Part shown: piece after piece, positions 52,366 through 62,894 of the stretch
Position numbering within the stretch: the first letter of the stretch is position 1
Layout: the number at the start of each line of letters is the position of its first letter
NCBI RefSeq assembly: GCF_900103345.1
Contig: NZ_LT629702.1
Location: 2,480,001 to 2,544,000, forward strand
Direction: 5' to 3'
Length of the DNA stretch: 64,000 nucleotides
From: Pseudomonas azotoformans
GTDB lineage: Bacteria; Pseudomonadota; Gammaproteobacteria; Pseudomonadales; Pseudomonadaceae
The notes under the pieces: generated by a model
The model's input: the letters and a program-made list of their open reading frames with translations, nothing else
Told to the model about the DNA's origin: nothing
Databases searched by the model: none
Translations under genes and position numbers: made by a program

Positions 52366-54294
52366 ATGGAAACGAAAGAGACCCTCGAACAGGGTGTTCT
52401 GTATGCTCAGGCTGGCTTCAACGAACTGCAGAACCAGTTCCTGACCGATGCATTGGATCAGTACTCGGTGATGCTCAAGCAATCGATCACAAGAAAAGAC
52501 GGTGAGTATGCAAACTGGGCCCTGGACAAGCAGCAGGGCCGAATCGCAGAAGCTCACCACGCGGGCTCGTACAACATCGAAGCAGCCGGCAAGGGAGCCA
52601 ACAACCACCGAGCCACGTTGGACGTAGGGCGACATAACGATCCAGTCACCGACATTCGCATCAACACCCCCGATGGCTCTAAGGACTATCAACTCAAGTT
52701 CTACAAGACTGCAGAGGAAAGCACCAAAGCCATCAACCACGGTGATTATCAGGACGTAGGCAAAATCGTCCCGGAGGAGCAGCTCGCTGACGCCCGAATC
52801 GTTGCCAAAGACGAGGCGACCAACAACGCCCAGAAGCGGCCGGAGGTAAGCGAGAACTACAAGAAGACCTCAGAAACCCTGGATGACTCGATCCATTCGG
52901 ACGATCGCCCCGACATAAAGAGCAAGCCACTCAAGCGCCGCGGCAAAGGCAGCTCTGAGGAACTCGTCAAAGAGACCACCAAAGAAGGCAAAGGTCCCGA
53001 GTACGCAGAGAAAGATCGCGTGCGTGCTGAGTTCAATCGCATGCAATACGCGAATGCAGCCAAGGCTGGGGCAATCGGTGGCGCCACGCTAAGCGCCGCC
53101 TCCGAGCTACTTGGCATCATGCGCAGCGATGAGCCCCTCACGATGGAGCAGTGCTATGAGGCCGCCGAGCGTATTGTTCTGAGCTCGATCAAGGGGGCCG
53201 GTAATGCCGTCCTGGTCACTGGCATTCAGCACCTTGGCCAGAACCTGATCGACAGCGCCTCGCACACCGTACTCAAGAACGCAGGCGGCCACCTGATTAA
53301 AGGCAACGTAGCTTCGGCTGTCACCAACATCGCGGTGAGCCTCGGCCAGAACATCTACAAGTTCTCGCGAGGCGAAATCGACAGCCTGGAGTTCGGTGGC
53401 TCAATGATCAGCACCACGGTATCGGTGGTGGGCGGGTCCTTGGCGTACAGCGCAGGCACCGCGACGGCGACCTTCCTGGGCCAATGGGTGGCCTCCGAGA
53501 TCGCCTCCACAGCTCTGTTTGGCACCACACTTGGAGCCCTTGGCCCAATTGCGCTGGGGGCCGTATTCTCGATTGGGTTCTCCTTCGCTGTCTCTGCTTA
53601 TGTTGGCCACTTCGCCGGCCAAGGTAAAAAACTGGCGATGGAGGACATGCAGGCTGCGATGTCCCAGCTCACCAACGGCTCAATCAACCTATCGCAGTAC
53701 GCGGGGTTGGTCGGAACGATGTCCGAGTTCAAGTTCGAGTGGAAGGACATGCTGCCGTTTTCCGGCAGTATCTCGGTATTCTCGGAATACCGTGCTCGCA
53801 AAGGTCAACTTATGGCCGTGCAGAAGCAGATCGAGAAGCAGATCGCCAGCCTACCTTCCCAAGAGGCAGAATCCCTCTATCAGCTTAAGGCCAGCTACCA
53901 GCAGAAAATTTTGCAGATCGAGGAGGACTACGAGCGTCAGCGCCAAGAGATCACTTGGCAGGCGGGGGAGCGCTACCAGATGCTGAGCAAAGACCTGAAC
54001 GCTCACCTGGAGCTTCAGTTCCTCCTGTTCACCCCAATCAAGAACACCCTTCTCGGCGAGCGCAAGGCGCTCCAGGCTGCCGGTACCGAACAGCAACTCG
54101 AACAGGCGCGCATGGATGCCTATCGCGAGGAGCTCAAAACGCTGCAGCAATCCCTTGAAGCGACTGCATTCGGGGGTGGTGACACCGACAAAATCGCACG
54201 GACGATGCTGGCCACGATCGATGTCCGTCTCACGGACGTGCTGCCTGAGCAGACGTCGTGGGATCAGGCCTACGAATTTTTTGTGCGCCCGTAG
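52366..54294 (+). CDS. Membrane protein with nuclease-like N-terminal domain (operon gene 1)
   Basis: A 642-residue protein I cannot name. Residues 60-150 hold DVGRHNDPVTDIRI and, about 12 residues on, DYQLKFYKTAEES, a D...Q-x-K arrangement like that of PD-(D/E)XK enzymes. Residues 230-252 and 343-420 are glycine- and alanine-rich hydrophobic stretches (VVGGSLAYSAGTATATFLG, LGPIALGAVFSIGFSFAVSA) likely to cross or enter the membrane. The remainder is coiled coil. AAGGATGAGATGAC precedes the ATG. First of four genes ending with an SF1 helicase. It could be a membrane effector or a sensor. Confidence 0.65.
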   Translation: METKETLEQGVLYAQAGFNELQNQFLTDALDQYSVMLKQSITRKDGEYANWALDKQQGRIAEAHHAGSYNIEAAGKGANNHRATLDVGRHNDPVTDIRINTPDGSKDYQLKFYKTAEESTKAINHGDYQDVGKIVPEEQLADARIVAKDEATNNAQKRPEVSENYKKTSETLDDSIHSDDRPDIKSKPLKRRGKGSSEELVKETTKEGKGPEYAEKDRVRAEFNRMQYANAAKAGAIGGATLSAASELLGIMRSDEPLTMEQCYEAAERIVLSSIKGAGNAVLVTGIQHLGQNLIDSASHTVLKNAGGHLIKGNVASAVTNIAVSLGQNIYKFSRGEIDSLEFGGSMISTTVSVVGGSLAYSAGTATATFLGQWVASEIASTALFGTTLGALGPIALGAVFSIGFSFAVSAYVGHFAGQGKKLAMEDMQAAMSQLTNGSINLSQYAGLVGTMSEFKFEWKDMLPFSGSISVFSEYRARKGQLMAVQKQIEKQIASLPSQEAESLYQLKASYQQKILQIEEDYERQRQEITWQAGERYQMLSKDLNAHLELQFLLFTPIKNTLLGERKALQAAGTEQQLEQARMDAYREELKTLQQSLEATAFGGGDTDKIARTMLATIDVRLTDVLPEQTSWDQAYEFFVRP

Positions 54295-54309
54295 TGCAAG
54301 GAGCCCAGA

Positions 54310-55515
54310 ATGCTAAAGAAACTTGTCCATTACTTCACCAGCCGTAGCCTGGATAAACATCTGCAAAAAACGCAGTGCATGATCGATGAGTATGAGCGCG
54401 AAGCTGCGGCTAGCCAGGCCCGGGTTAAAGCTCAAGCCGACGCGTACAAATTGCAGATCCAACAGCTCGCCAAGCTGCGCGAGGAAGAGCTCAAGCAGTA
54501 TGTTGAGTTCCTCAACGATCACATCGAGAAGACCACGGACTACATTGACCACCTCAAAGACCTCCCGCAGGCTATGTTCCTGTGTATCGAGGCATGGTTG
54601 CGCAAGAACATCAGCGAGCTGCGCTGGAATCTTGAGAGAGACAAAATCCAGGTCATCCGATCCACGATTTCGTACCTGGATGAGCTCAATCAAGAGATGA
54701 TCCGGCTTTCGCGCGCCGAGGAACGCCGCACCTGGCAAGCACAAATTGCGGATCGTCCGCCTCGCGTCACAACCCCGGAGATAAACAAGCTCGTCAAACA
54801 GTTTGCAAGAGATGCCAAGTCCGATGCCAAGGACTATGAGCGCGATCTGAGCCGTATCAAAAGCTATCAGAGCAAGCTGCGAAAGCAGCTAAGTGACCTC
54901 CGAATTTCCACCTCCGCGCTCAAGGCAGAGAAGGAACGAAACAGTGAGCAACACCAGCTCGTGAGGCAGCGTGTGAAGAACCTCTACGAGCAGTGCGGTA
55001 CCAAATTCAGAGCACTGCAGGATATTTTCGAAAACTACTACCAGTTCTTGGACAGCGAGTCGCCACTGGCCAACCTGTGGATTTCACAAATGCCCAATGG
55101 CGGCACGCTCAGTGAAATCAATCAGGTGCTCATCGATACGAGGCCCGATTGGGAAGACGCCAAGCGCAAGACATCAGACCTCAAACATCGTAAAGCGATT
55201 ATCCAAACGCGCATCAAGTGGGCTCATGACTTTCAAGAGTTTTCCACACTCGACGCGGACAAGGCAGCGCGCTCGGAGATTTTCCATTCGCTGGCAGCCG
55301 CTCGCGAACACCAGGACAACTTCTACGTAGCCCGCCAGGTGTTCACATTTCGCCGCGATGAAATCAAGAAACTCATGGGCTGGATCAACGACCTTCACCC
55401 CTCAAAAACCATCGAGCAGGTATTCACCTTGCTCGCGCGCGACGACGCAGACATCTACTGGCCAGCGATCGGCCTGGCGACCAAGTCAGTACGTCACCCA
55501 GCAAGGAGGCAATAG
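54310..55515 (+). CDS. Coiled-coil protein (operon gene 2)
   Basis: A 401-residue protein, almost entirely helical and charged (for example VKAQADAYKLQIQQLAKLREEELKQY and DYERDLSRIKSYQSKLRKQL). No catalytic motif or membrane segment is visible. CAAGGAGCCCAGA precedes the ATG, and the stop is shared with the GTG of the next gene. A structural or bridging partner for the membrane protein and helicase is the simplest guess. Confidence 0.7.
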   Translation: MLKKLVHYFTSRSLDKHLQKTQCMIDEYEREAAASQARVKAQADAYKLQIQQLAKLREEELKQYVEFLNDHIEKTTDYIDHLKDLPQAMFLCIEAWLRKNISELRWNLERDKIQVIRSTISYLDELNQEMIRLSRAEERRTWQAQIADRPPRVTTPEINKLVKQFARDAKSDAKDYERDLSRIKSYQSKLRKQLSDLRISTSALKAEKERNSEQHQLVRQRVKNLYEQCGTKFRALQDIFENYYQFLDSESPLANLWISQMPNGGTLSEINQVLIDTRPDWEDAKRKTSDLKHRKAIIQTRIKWAHDFQEFSTLDADKAARSEIFHSLAAAREHQDNFYVARQVFTFRRDEIKKLMGWINDLHPSKTIEQVFTLLARDDADIYWPAIGLATKSVRHPARRQ

Positions 55516-55916
55516 TGAGCACATCAAGCACAATGCGCGTGAAGCTCAGCTTCCAATGGGGCGCCTGGCAATTCAGGGAGTGCTTCATCGCCATTTCCGA
55601 AGCCGTACGACAGGGCTACACCACCAACGATGAGCTGATCAACGTCCTGCCCCAATTTACGGTCAACCGCCTCGTCTTGGGTTTGGACAAACTGCTCGCA
55701 GCGGAGATGGCCCACCTCAACATGGACACGCTCTCCATCAATGATGACATGCGCATCGTCGAGGCACTCGCGGCTGGCCAGGTACTTGAGTTGCCGCTGA
55801 GCATCGAGCAACTGGAACGAAACGACTCACTGCTGAGCAAGATTCTGATGGGCATTGGCGTACGAAACCCGGCGGGTGCATTGTCGCTCTTGAAGCCAAA
55901 AGTTGAGGGGGTCTGA
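55515..55916 (+). CDS. Small helical protein (operon gene 3)
   Basis: A 133-residue protein starting at a GTG after AAGGAGGCAATA, overlapping gene 2 by one base. Sequence such as WGAWQFRECFIAISEAVRQGYTTNDELINVLPQFTVNRLVLGLDKL is helical with no known motif. It is probably a small subunit. Confidence 0.7.
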   Translation: MSTSSTMRVKLSFQWGAWQFRECFIAISEAVRQGYTTNDELINVLPQFTVNRLVLGLDKLLAAEMAHLNMDTLSINDDMRIVEALAAGQVLELPLSIEQLERNDSLLSKILMGIGVRNPAGALSLLKPKVEGV

Positions 55917-55917
55917 A

Positions 55918-57771
55918 ATGACATCCAAAGAGCACTTCAACAAGGGTGACCTGAGCACATCCCCCTCCCCTGTCTCACCGGCACCCGACCTCATCGATCA
56001 CATCGACGACTGGCTGGAGTACCTGGTCAAGCTCGTCGAGATCACAGCCGATCCGATCACCCGCGCAAAGTATGAACGGCAGATCAAGTACATCCTGCGA
56101 TTCCGCAGTGGTGCTAACTGCAACGTCGCTCACAACAACATCTTGGCCAAGTATTACACCGAGGCGGCAGGATCCGGAGACGATGCATCGGGCAGCAAAT
56201 CGGCTGAGAAAACCCACGCTACCGCTCGCAAAACGAAGGTAGGTGCTGAGCTTGCCGAACTGGGCCTGCACCATTCGATGGCTATTCACGCCACGGCACC
56301 GGTGCAGGAGTGCTACCTGGCTGACATCTATGCCTACTCCCAAATCCAGAAAGCCCTGGCTGGCGAAGACATCTTCTTCCTTCAAGGGCCTCCAGGTACC
56401 GGTAAAACCACCGCAATCGTGGAGATCATCCTCCAGACCCTGCGCAGCAAACCCGACGCGCGAATCCTCATCAGCTCCGAAACACACGTCGCGGTCGACA
56501 ACGCTCTTGATCGCCTGACCACTCACCTTTCAGTTGCCGATATGTCCATGGTGATGCGCTACCCACGCTTCGTGGTCTCCACCCTGGAAAACCCAGCCTC
56601 CATCGAAGTCCAAGCGCTTGATCGGGCTGATGCCGTATGGAGAGATGCGTGGGAGAAAGCGCCGGAGCTCACAGAGCGTTTGTGGCAAAAGCTGGATCGC
56701 GGACGCACGAACAGCGATGGGAGTATCGAACTTCCTCGGTGGTTGGTGCGCAACCTCGCCGACCGGCATCAGATCATCGGCGTGACCTGCAACCAGGTGG
56801 ATCACTTAATCGACAAGGACAGTGACATGTTCGACCTGGCCATTGTCGATGAGTGCTCCAAAGCCACCCTGCCCGAGTGGCTCATGGCACTCACAGTGGC
56901 CCGCAAGTGCGTGCTGGTGGGCGACCATAAGCAGTTGCCACCGACCTTCTGCAAGGAAGAGTCTGCCGCCCTCTCGGCACTCGACAAGGCCCAGGAGAAG
57001 CTCATCAGAGGCGGCGTCATCGAGCGCATCTTCGAGAACTTCCCCGAGCACATGAAAGGCACGCTGCTCAAGCAGTACCGGATGCTGCCAGAGATCGGCA
57101 AATTCATCTCCAAGCACTTCTACAACAACGGCCTCGATCACAGCCGCACGGAGGGTAATGGCCTGTTCGAGCAATTCGCCTGGCTGACCTACGACTCCAA
57201 GGGGTACTTCGTCCCCCCTGAACGCGGAGAAGAGGAAAAGACATTGATCAACCAGCGCGAGATTCAGATCATCGTTGATCGCCTGACGACGATGTGTGAG
57301 CAAATCAGCGAAGCAAAGTCTGCTGTGATTGCTGAAGCCTCAGCCCGCGGCGATACCGTGGGCTCCGGTGATGTGATGATGGATGCCAGCACCACCGTTC
57401 TTCAAAGCGAAGAGTCCAGGCCCTACTTCAGCGACGGCAAGCGATTGAGCGTAGCAGTGATCACGCCTTACCGCGCACAGTGCAGGCAGCTCAAGCTCGC
57501 CCTGGGCAAACTCGATTTCCGCGAGCATCTGACAATCGAGGTAGATACCGTCGATGCGTTCCAAGGGCGTCAGGCTGACGTCGTCTTCTTCTCGTTCGTG
57601 CGTACCGTCGGGCCCGCCACGTTCTATGCAGACGACCGACGCATGAATGTCGCCATCTCCCGGGCCAGAGACTGTGTCTACCTGGTGGGAAGCATCGAAT
57701 ACATCCGAAGCAAGAGGCTGCCGGCACTGACAGCGCTTGTGGGAAGACCGGTGATTTCTATGGTTGGATGA
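55918..57771 (+). CDS. SMUBP2/DNA2-like SF1B helicase (operon gene 4)
   Basis: A 617-residue UPF1-like helicase. Walker A is FLQGPPGTGKTTAIVEI near residue 157, motif II AIVDECSKATLPEW near 310, motif III VLVGDHKQLPPTF near 335, LKQYRMLPEIGKFISKHFYN near 385, motif V VDTVDAFQGRQADVVFFSFV near 541 and motif VI RRMNVAISRARDCVYLVGS near 575. The start follows GAGGGGGTCTGAA, 1 base past the stop of gene 3. Members of this group act on DNA or RNA, and several defence systems use them. No kinase or PLD domain is fused, unlike Mokosh proteins. Confidence 0.88.
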   Translation: MTSKEHFNKGDLSTSPSPVSPAPDLIDHIDDWLEYLVKLVEITADPITRAKYERQIKYILRFRSGANCNVAHNNILAKYYTEAAGSGDDASGSKSAEKTHATARKTKVGAELAELGLHHSMAIHATAPVQECYLADIYAYSQIQKALAGEDIFFLQGPPGTGKTTAIVEIILQTLRSKPDARILISSETHVAVDNALDRLTTHLSVADMSMVMRYPRFVVSTLENPASIEVQALDRADAVWRDAWEKAPELTERLWQKLDRGRTNSDGSIELPRWLVRNLADRHQIIGVTCNQVDHLIDKDSDMFDLAIVDECSKATLPEWLMALTVARKCVLVGDHKQLPPTFCKEESAALSALDKAQEKLIRGGVIERIFENFPEHMKGTLLKQYRMLPEIGKFISKHFYNNGLDHSRTEGNGLFEQFAWLTYDSKGYFVPPERGEEEKTLINQREIQIIVDRLTTMCEQISEAKSAVIAEASARGDTVGSGDVMMDASTTVLQSEESRPYFSDGKRLSVAVITPYRAQCRQLKLALGKLDFREHLTIEVDTVDAFQGRQADVVFFSFVRTVGPATFYADDRRMNVAISRARDCVYLVGSIEYIRSKRLPALTALVGRPVISMVG

Positions 57772-58097
57772 ATCAGGCCGCGCAAGCCACGCTCTCAACC
57801 GCAGCCTACCCTGGTCACGCGGTTTCAGGTGGATCGATAGGGGCTCAGAGTCGAATGCATGGGCTTCGAGCCCCAGATCTTCTAGCCCCGATTTGCTGAC
57901 ATTTCGTCTTATAGGGTTATTGGGACTTCTCGGTTAGCGCGGCCTCCCCACAGTCAAAGCTGGAGACTGCTGACGGGCCGTAATTAAGGTCCCCTCAACC
58001 CCCATCGCCGAACTTACTGCGGTGGGGACTCCGGCACCCAGAAATCTCGCGCCCATTTTCTTTGAAACAGACGAGGATTCCATCCAAAGCCAGTCGT

Positions 58098-58116
58098 TTT
58101 GTAGGGGTAAAAATAC
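58098..58116 (+). promoter_or_regulatory. Candidate integrase arm-binding site (right)
   Basis: Matches 13885-13903 at about 16 of 19 positions in the same orientation, 49 bases from the attachment repeat. Together the two would flank the core on the circular form. Confidence 0.45.
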
Positions 58117-58120
58117 TTAA

Positions 58121-58160
58121 AAATAAAAAGGGTCGCGAGATAAAATGTCGCAACCCTTTG
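58121..58160 (-). terminator. Hairpin terminator 3' of tRNA-Pro
   Basis: Stems AAAGGGT/ACCCTTT and GCGA/TCGC, followed on the minus strand by TTTTTATTTTT. It is supplied by the island and would end tRNA-Pro transcription in place of the original terminator, now at 13.67 kb. Confidence 0.75.
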
Positions 58161-58164
58161 ATTT

Positions 58165-58212
58165 ATATGGTCGGGACGGAGTGATTCGAACACTCGACCC
58201 CTAGCACCCCAT
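58165..58212. repeat. Right attachment repeat of the island (within tRNA-Pro)
   Basis: Forty-eight bases identical to 13710-13757; includes the 3' part of the intact tRNA gene. Integration therefore rebuilt a complete tRNA. Confidence 0.92.
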
Positions 58213-58244
58213 GCTAGTGCGCTACCGGACTGCGCTACGCCCCG
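58168..58244 (-). tRNA. tRNA-Pro (anticodon GGG)
   Basis: A 77-base tRNA with encoded CCA. Acceptor strands CGGGGCG and CGTCCCG pair, with one G-T; the anticodon stem CTAGC/GCTAG encloses the loop ATGGGGT, giving anticodon GGG; the T-arm contains GTTCGAATC. It reads proline CCC and CCT codons. Its 3' part is the island attachment site. It lies 90 bases downstream of the MerR-like gene on the same strand. Confidence 0.96.
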
Positions 58245-58334
58245 ACTAGGCGTGTTACTGGATTTGCTTCTTGACGAAGCGAACCGGAATATACCGCAAG
58301 CTTTTGAAATGTGGAAGTATTTTAAAAGCCGGAA

Positions 58335-58691
58335 TTACTTTTTCAGCACCACCAGCACATCTTCGAGTTCGGCGATCATCTGGCGGATCATTTGTTTGTA
58401 TTGGGTGGTGTCGTCTTTGGCTTCATCACCGGACATACGCTGGCGCGCGCCGCTGATGGTGAACCCCTGATCGTAGAGCAACGCGCGGATCTGTCGGATC
58501 ATCAGCACATCCTGGCGCTGATAATACCGACGGTTCCCGGTGCGTTTGACGGGGTTGAGTTGAGGAAACTCCTGCTCCCAATAGCGCAGCACGTGCGGTT
58601 TTACCGCACAAAGCTCGCTGACTTCACCAATGGTAAAGTAGCGTTTGCCTGGGATGACGGGTAGCTCGTCGTTATGACTTGGTTCCAGCAT
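58335..58691 (-). CDS. MerR-family transcriptional regulator
   Basis: A 118-residue regulator with the MerR helix-turn-helix ([28 protein letters not shown], then [24 protein letters not shown]). No metal-binding cysteines at the C-terminus. The start at [11 protein letters not shown] overlaps the end of ihfA by 20 bases. This gene follows ihfA in pseudomonads generally. Confidence 0.9.
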   Translation of the reverse strand: MLEPSHNDELPVIPGKRYFTIGEVSELCAVKPHVLRYWEQEFPQLNPVKRTGNRRYYQRQDVLMIRQIRALLYDQGFTISGARQRMSGDEAKDDTTQYKQMIRQMIAELEDVLVVLKK

Positions 58692-58974
58692 AAGCCTCAA
58701 CTCGGGCCTTCAACTTCTGCCCTGGACGAAAGGTGACCACACGGCGAGCCGTGATCGGGATTTCTTCTCCCGTTTTCGGATTGCGGCCAGGCCGCTGGCG
58801 TTTGTCCCGCAGGTCAAAATTGCCGAAACCGGACAATTTGACCTGTTCGTTGTCTTCCAGAGCGTGTCTGATCTCTTCAAAAAACAGCTCGACCAATTCC
58901 TTGGCCTCGCGCTTGTTCAGACCCAACTCTTCGTACAGACGTTCCGCCATCTCAGCTTTCGTCAAAGCCCCCAT
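58672..58974 (-). CDS. ihfA: Integration host factor alpha subunit
   Basis: A 100-residue HU/IHF-family DNA-bending protein. The beta-arm has [24 protein letters not shown], with the proline that intercalates DNA, and the N-terminus is [25 protein letters not shown]. It lies 3 bases after pheT in the pheST-ihfA order shared with enteric bacteria. IHF often helps tyrosine integrases, so its place next to an integration hot spot is notable but probably chance. Confidence 0.97.
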   Translation of the reverse strand: MGALTKAEMAERLYEELGLNKREAKELVELFFEEIRHALEDNEQVKLSGFGNFDLRDKRQRPGRNPKTGEEIPITARRVVTFRPGQKLKARVEAYAGTKS

Positions 58975-58977
58975 ACG

Positions 58978-61356
58978 TCACTTCCTTAACGTGGCGTTCA
59001 ACCTTTGTTCGAGCGAGGTGAGGATATTTTGTGTCGTGGTATTCACCTCATCGTCATTAAGAGTGCGCGATGGATGCTGCCAGGTCAAGCCAACTGCAAG
59101 GCTTTTTCTATGCGGATCAATACCTTTACCCTGATAGACGTCAAATAGCCTGAGGTCTGTCAGCCATTCCCCTGCATTTTCACGGATTACATCCAGAACG
59201 GCAGTGGCGGCTACTTCACGGTCGGCGATCAGCGCCAGGTCACGACGCACTTCAGGGAAGCGCGACAACTCGCTGAATTTAGGCATCTTGCCCGACGCAA
59301 CTTCAGCCAAGACCAGCTCAAAAACGAAGACCGGACGGTCCAGGCCGAGGGTTTTCGACAGTTCAGGGTGAATCGCGCCGATGAAGCCCACCAGGCGACC
59401 TTCACGCTCGATGCGTGCAGTTTGGCCAGGGTGCAACGCAGGATGGCTGCCTGGCACGAAGGTGAACGCGTCCAGCGCACCGGCAAAGCCCAGCACCGCT
59501 TCCACGTCAGCCTTGACGTCGAAGAAGTCCACGGCATCGCGGCCCTGCGCCCAACCTTCGGGCAGGCGGCTACCGCAAACAACACCGGCCAACATCGGCT
59601 CTTGCTTCAAGCCATCCAGTTGACCAACGAAACGCAGGCCACTTTCGAACATGCGCACACGGTCTTGCTGACGGTTCAGGTTATGGGAAAGTGCTTTCAC
59701 CAAGCCTGGCCACAGGGACGAACGCATGGCTGCCATGTCATTGGAAATCGGATTTGCCAGCAACAGCGGCTCGACGCCCGGGTTGAACAATTCGAACTGC
59801 TTCGGATCGATGAAGCTGTAGGTCACCGCTTCCTGATAACCACGGGCAACCAGCAGGCGACGCAGCTCAGGCAAATGCGCACGCGCCTCAGCCTTCGGTT
59901 GCGGCGCCAGGCGTGCTTGCGGGTAACGAACCGGCAGGCGATTGTAACCGTACAGGCGAGCCAGCTCTTCGATCAGGTCGACTTCCAGGCTGATATCAAA
60001 GCGATGGCTTGGTACTTCAACGGTCCACTGCCCTTCCCCGCCGGCAGAAATACCCAGGCCGAGGGCGGACAACAGTTGCTCGATTTCAGCCGGCGCGATC
60101 ACCAGGCCAAGCATCTGCTCAACGCTTTTGGCGCGCAGGGTGATCGGCGCAACGGACGGCAGGAACTGCTCATTGACGGTTTCGGTGATCGGACCGGCTT
60201 CGCCGCCGGTGATTTCCAGCAGCAGGCCAGTGGCGCGCTCCATGGCTTCACGGGCGAGGTTCCAGTCCACGCCACGCTCGTAGCGGTGCGACGCATCGGT
60301 GTGTAGACCATAGGAACGGGCCTTGCCGGCGATAGCGATCTGGTCGAAGAATGCGCTTTCAAGGAATACGTCGCGAGTGGTCGCAGATACGCCGCTGTGC
60401 TCGCCACCCATCACGCCGGCAATCGCCAGGGCGCGGGAGTGGTCGGCGATGACCAGGGTATCGGCACGCAGGCTGACTTCCTGGCCATCGAGCAGCACCA
60501 GCTTCTCGCCTTCTTCGGCCATGCGCACGCGGATACCGCCATTGATTTCGGCAAGGTCGAACGCATGCAGCGGTTGACCCAGCTCCAGCATCACGTAGTT
60601 GGTGATGTCGACGGCCGCGTCGATGCTGCGCACGTCAGCACGGCGCAGGCGCTCAACCATCCACAGCGGGGTTGGCTTGGACAGGTCGACGTTACGGATC
60701 ACACGCCCCAGGTAACGTGGGCAGGCGTTGGGTGCCAACACGTCGATCGGACGTACTTCGTCGTGCACGGCAGGTACAGCAGCAACGACCGGACGAGTGA
60801 CCGGGGCGTTGTACAACGCCCCCACTTCACGCGCCAGGCCGGCCAGGGACAGGCAGTCGCCACGGTTCGGGGTCAGGTCGACCTCGATGCTGGCGTCTTC
60901 CAGCTCCAGGTAAACGCGGATGTCCTGGCCCACTGGCGCGTCGGCCGGCAGCTCCATCAGGCCATCGTTGCCCTCACCTACCTGCAGCTCGGCCTGGGAG
61001 CACAGCATGCCGTTGGACTCAACGCCACGCAGCTTGGCTTTCTTGATCTTGAAGTCGCCCGGCAGCTCGGCACCGATCATGGCGAACGGGATTTTCAGGC
61101 CCGGGCGCACGTTGGGCGCTCCGCACACGACCTGGAAGGTATCCGCGCCATTGCTGACCTGGCATACACGCAACTTGTCGGCATCGGGGTGTTGCTCGGT
61201 GCTCAGCACCTCACCCACTACCACACCACTGAAAACACCGGCGGCCGGGGTAACGCTATCGACCTCAAGACCGGCCATCGACAGACGAGCAACCAGCTCG
61301 TCGCGATCTACCTGCGGGCTTACCCAGCCACGCAGCCATTGTTCACTGAATTTCAT
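58978..61356 (-). CDS. pheT: Phenylalanyl-tRNA synthetase beta subunit
   Basis: A 792-residue subunit of the alpha2-beta2 enzyme that charges tRNA-Phe. In order: an N-terminal tRNA-binding OB domain (VVGEVLSTEQHPDADKLRVCQVSNG), B3/B4 editing domain (RYLGRVIRNVDLSKPTPLWM), B5 domain, the synthetase core and the C-terminal ferredoxin-fold anticodon-binding domain (KFSELSRFPEVRRDLALIAD). Length is normal. It starts 26 bases after pheS. Confidence 0.97.
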   Translation of the reverse strand: MKFSEQWLRGWVSPQVDRDELVARLSMAGLEVDSVTPAAGVFSGVVVGEVLSTEQHPDADKLRVCQVSNGADTFQVVCGAPNVRPGLKIPFAMIGAELPGDFKIKKAKLRGVESNGMLCSQAELQVGEGNDGLMELPADAPVGQDIRVYLELEDASIEVDLTPNRGDCLSLAGLAREVGALYNAPVTRPVVAAVPAVHDEVRPIDVLAPNACPRYLGRVIRNVDLSKPTPLWMVERLRRADVRSIDAAVDITNYVMLELGQPLHAFDLAEINGGIRVRMAEEGEKLVLLDGQEVSLRADTLVIADHSRALAIAGVMGGEHSGVSATTRDVFLESAFFDQIAIAGKARSYGLHTDASHRYERGVDWNLAREAMERATGLLLEITGGEAGPITETVNEQFLPSVAPITLRAKSVEQMLGLVIAPAEIEQLLSALGLGISAGGEGQWTVEVPSHRFDISLEVDLIEELARLYGYNRLPVRYPQARLAPQPKAEARAHLPELRRLLVARGYQEAVTYSFIDPKQFELFNPGVEPLLLANPISNDMAAMRSSLWPGLVKALSHNLNRQQDRVRMFESGLRFVGQLDGLKQEPMLAGVVCGSRLPEGWAQGRDAVDFFDVKADVEAVLGFAGALDAFTFVPGSHPALHPGQTARIEREGRLVGFIGAIHPELSKTLGLDRPVFVFELVLAEVASGKMPKFSELSRFPEVRRDLALIADREVAATAVLDVIRENAGEWLTDLRLFDVYQGKGIDPHRKSLAVGLTWQHPSRTLNDDEVNTTTQNILTSLEQRLNATLRK

Positions 61357-61382
61357 CCTGCTCTCCTAAAGATTCGTTACGA

Positions 61383-62451
<1,069 letters not shown>

Positions 62452-62507
62452 TTATGACGTTTAACACCTTGGGCTACAGCGTAACCCAGGGTGACTGTCG
62501 GGGGTAC

Positions 62508-62864
62508 TTAAGCCAAGGTGGCTTTAGCTTTCTCGACAATCGCAGCAAACGCCGCTTTTTCGTTCACTGCCAGATCAGCCAGAACCTTACGGTCGATCTC
62601 GATGGACGCTTTTTTCAGGCCGGCGATGAAACGGCTGTAGGACAGACCGTTAACACGTGCACCAGCATTGATACGAGCGATCCACAGAGCGCGGAACTGA
62701 CGTTTTTTCTGACGACGGTCACGGTAGGCGTATTGGCCTGCCTTGATTACCGCTTGCTTGGCAACACGGAATACGCGTGAACGCGCGCCGTAGTAGCCTT
62801 TAGCAAGTTTCAGAATTTTTTTGTGACGCTTACGGGCAATGACGCCACGCTTTACACGAGCCAT
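62508..62864 (-). CDS. rplT: Ribosomal protein bL20
   Basis: A 118-residue protein of the large subunit, [20 protein letters not shown] at the start, with the long basic helix typical of L20. In enterics L20 represses rpmI-rplT by binding its own mRNA. Normal length; 30 bases after rpmI. Confidence 0.98.
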
Positions 62865-62894
62865 GAGTTACTTCCTCTATTCTTGATCCAAAAA

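Larger units (their letters stand above)
57772..58164. other. Right end of the island, no gene
   Basis: About 390 bases with no supported gene. Holds a candidate integrase arm site at 58098-58116 (TTTGTAGGGGTAAAAATA) and a hairpin just before the right repeat. Confidence 0.5.
13710..58212. mobile_element. 44.5-kb genomic (defence) island integrated in tRNA-Pro(GGG)
   Basis: Bounded by a perfect 48-bp direct repeat (13710-13757 and 58165-58212) that is the 3' part of the tRNA-Pro gene. A tyrosine integrase lies 160 bp inside the left repeat. The cargo is dominated by helicases, nucleases and P-loop ATPases, with known defence pairs (Septu-like, Gabija), three IS66 traces and several genes I do not recognise. 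No conjugation, replication or phage structural genes are seen, so it would depend on another element for transfer. Confidence 0.88.

Noticed and set aside
13710..58212. Prophage or integrative conjugative element
   Set aside because: No capsid, tail, lysis, relaxase or type IV secretion genes were seen.
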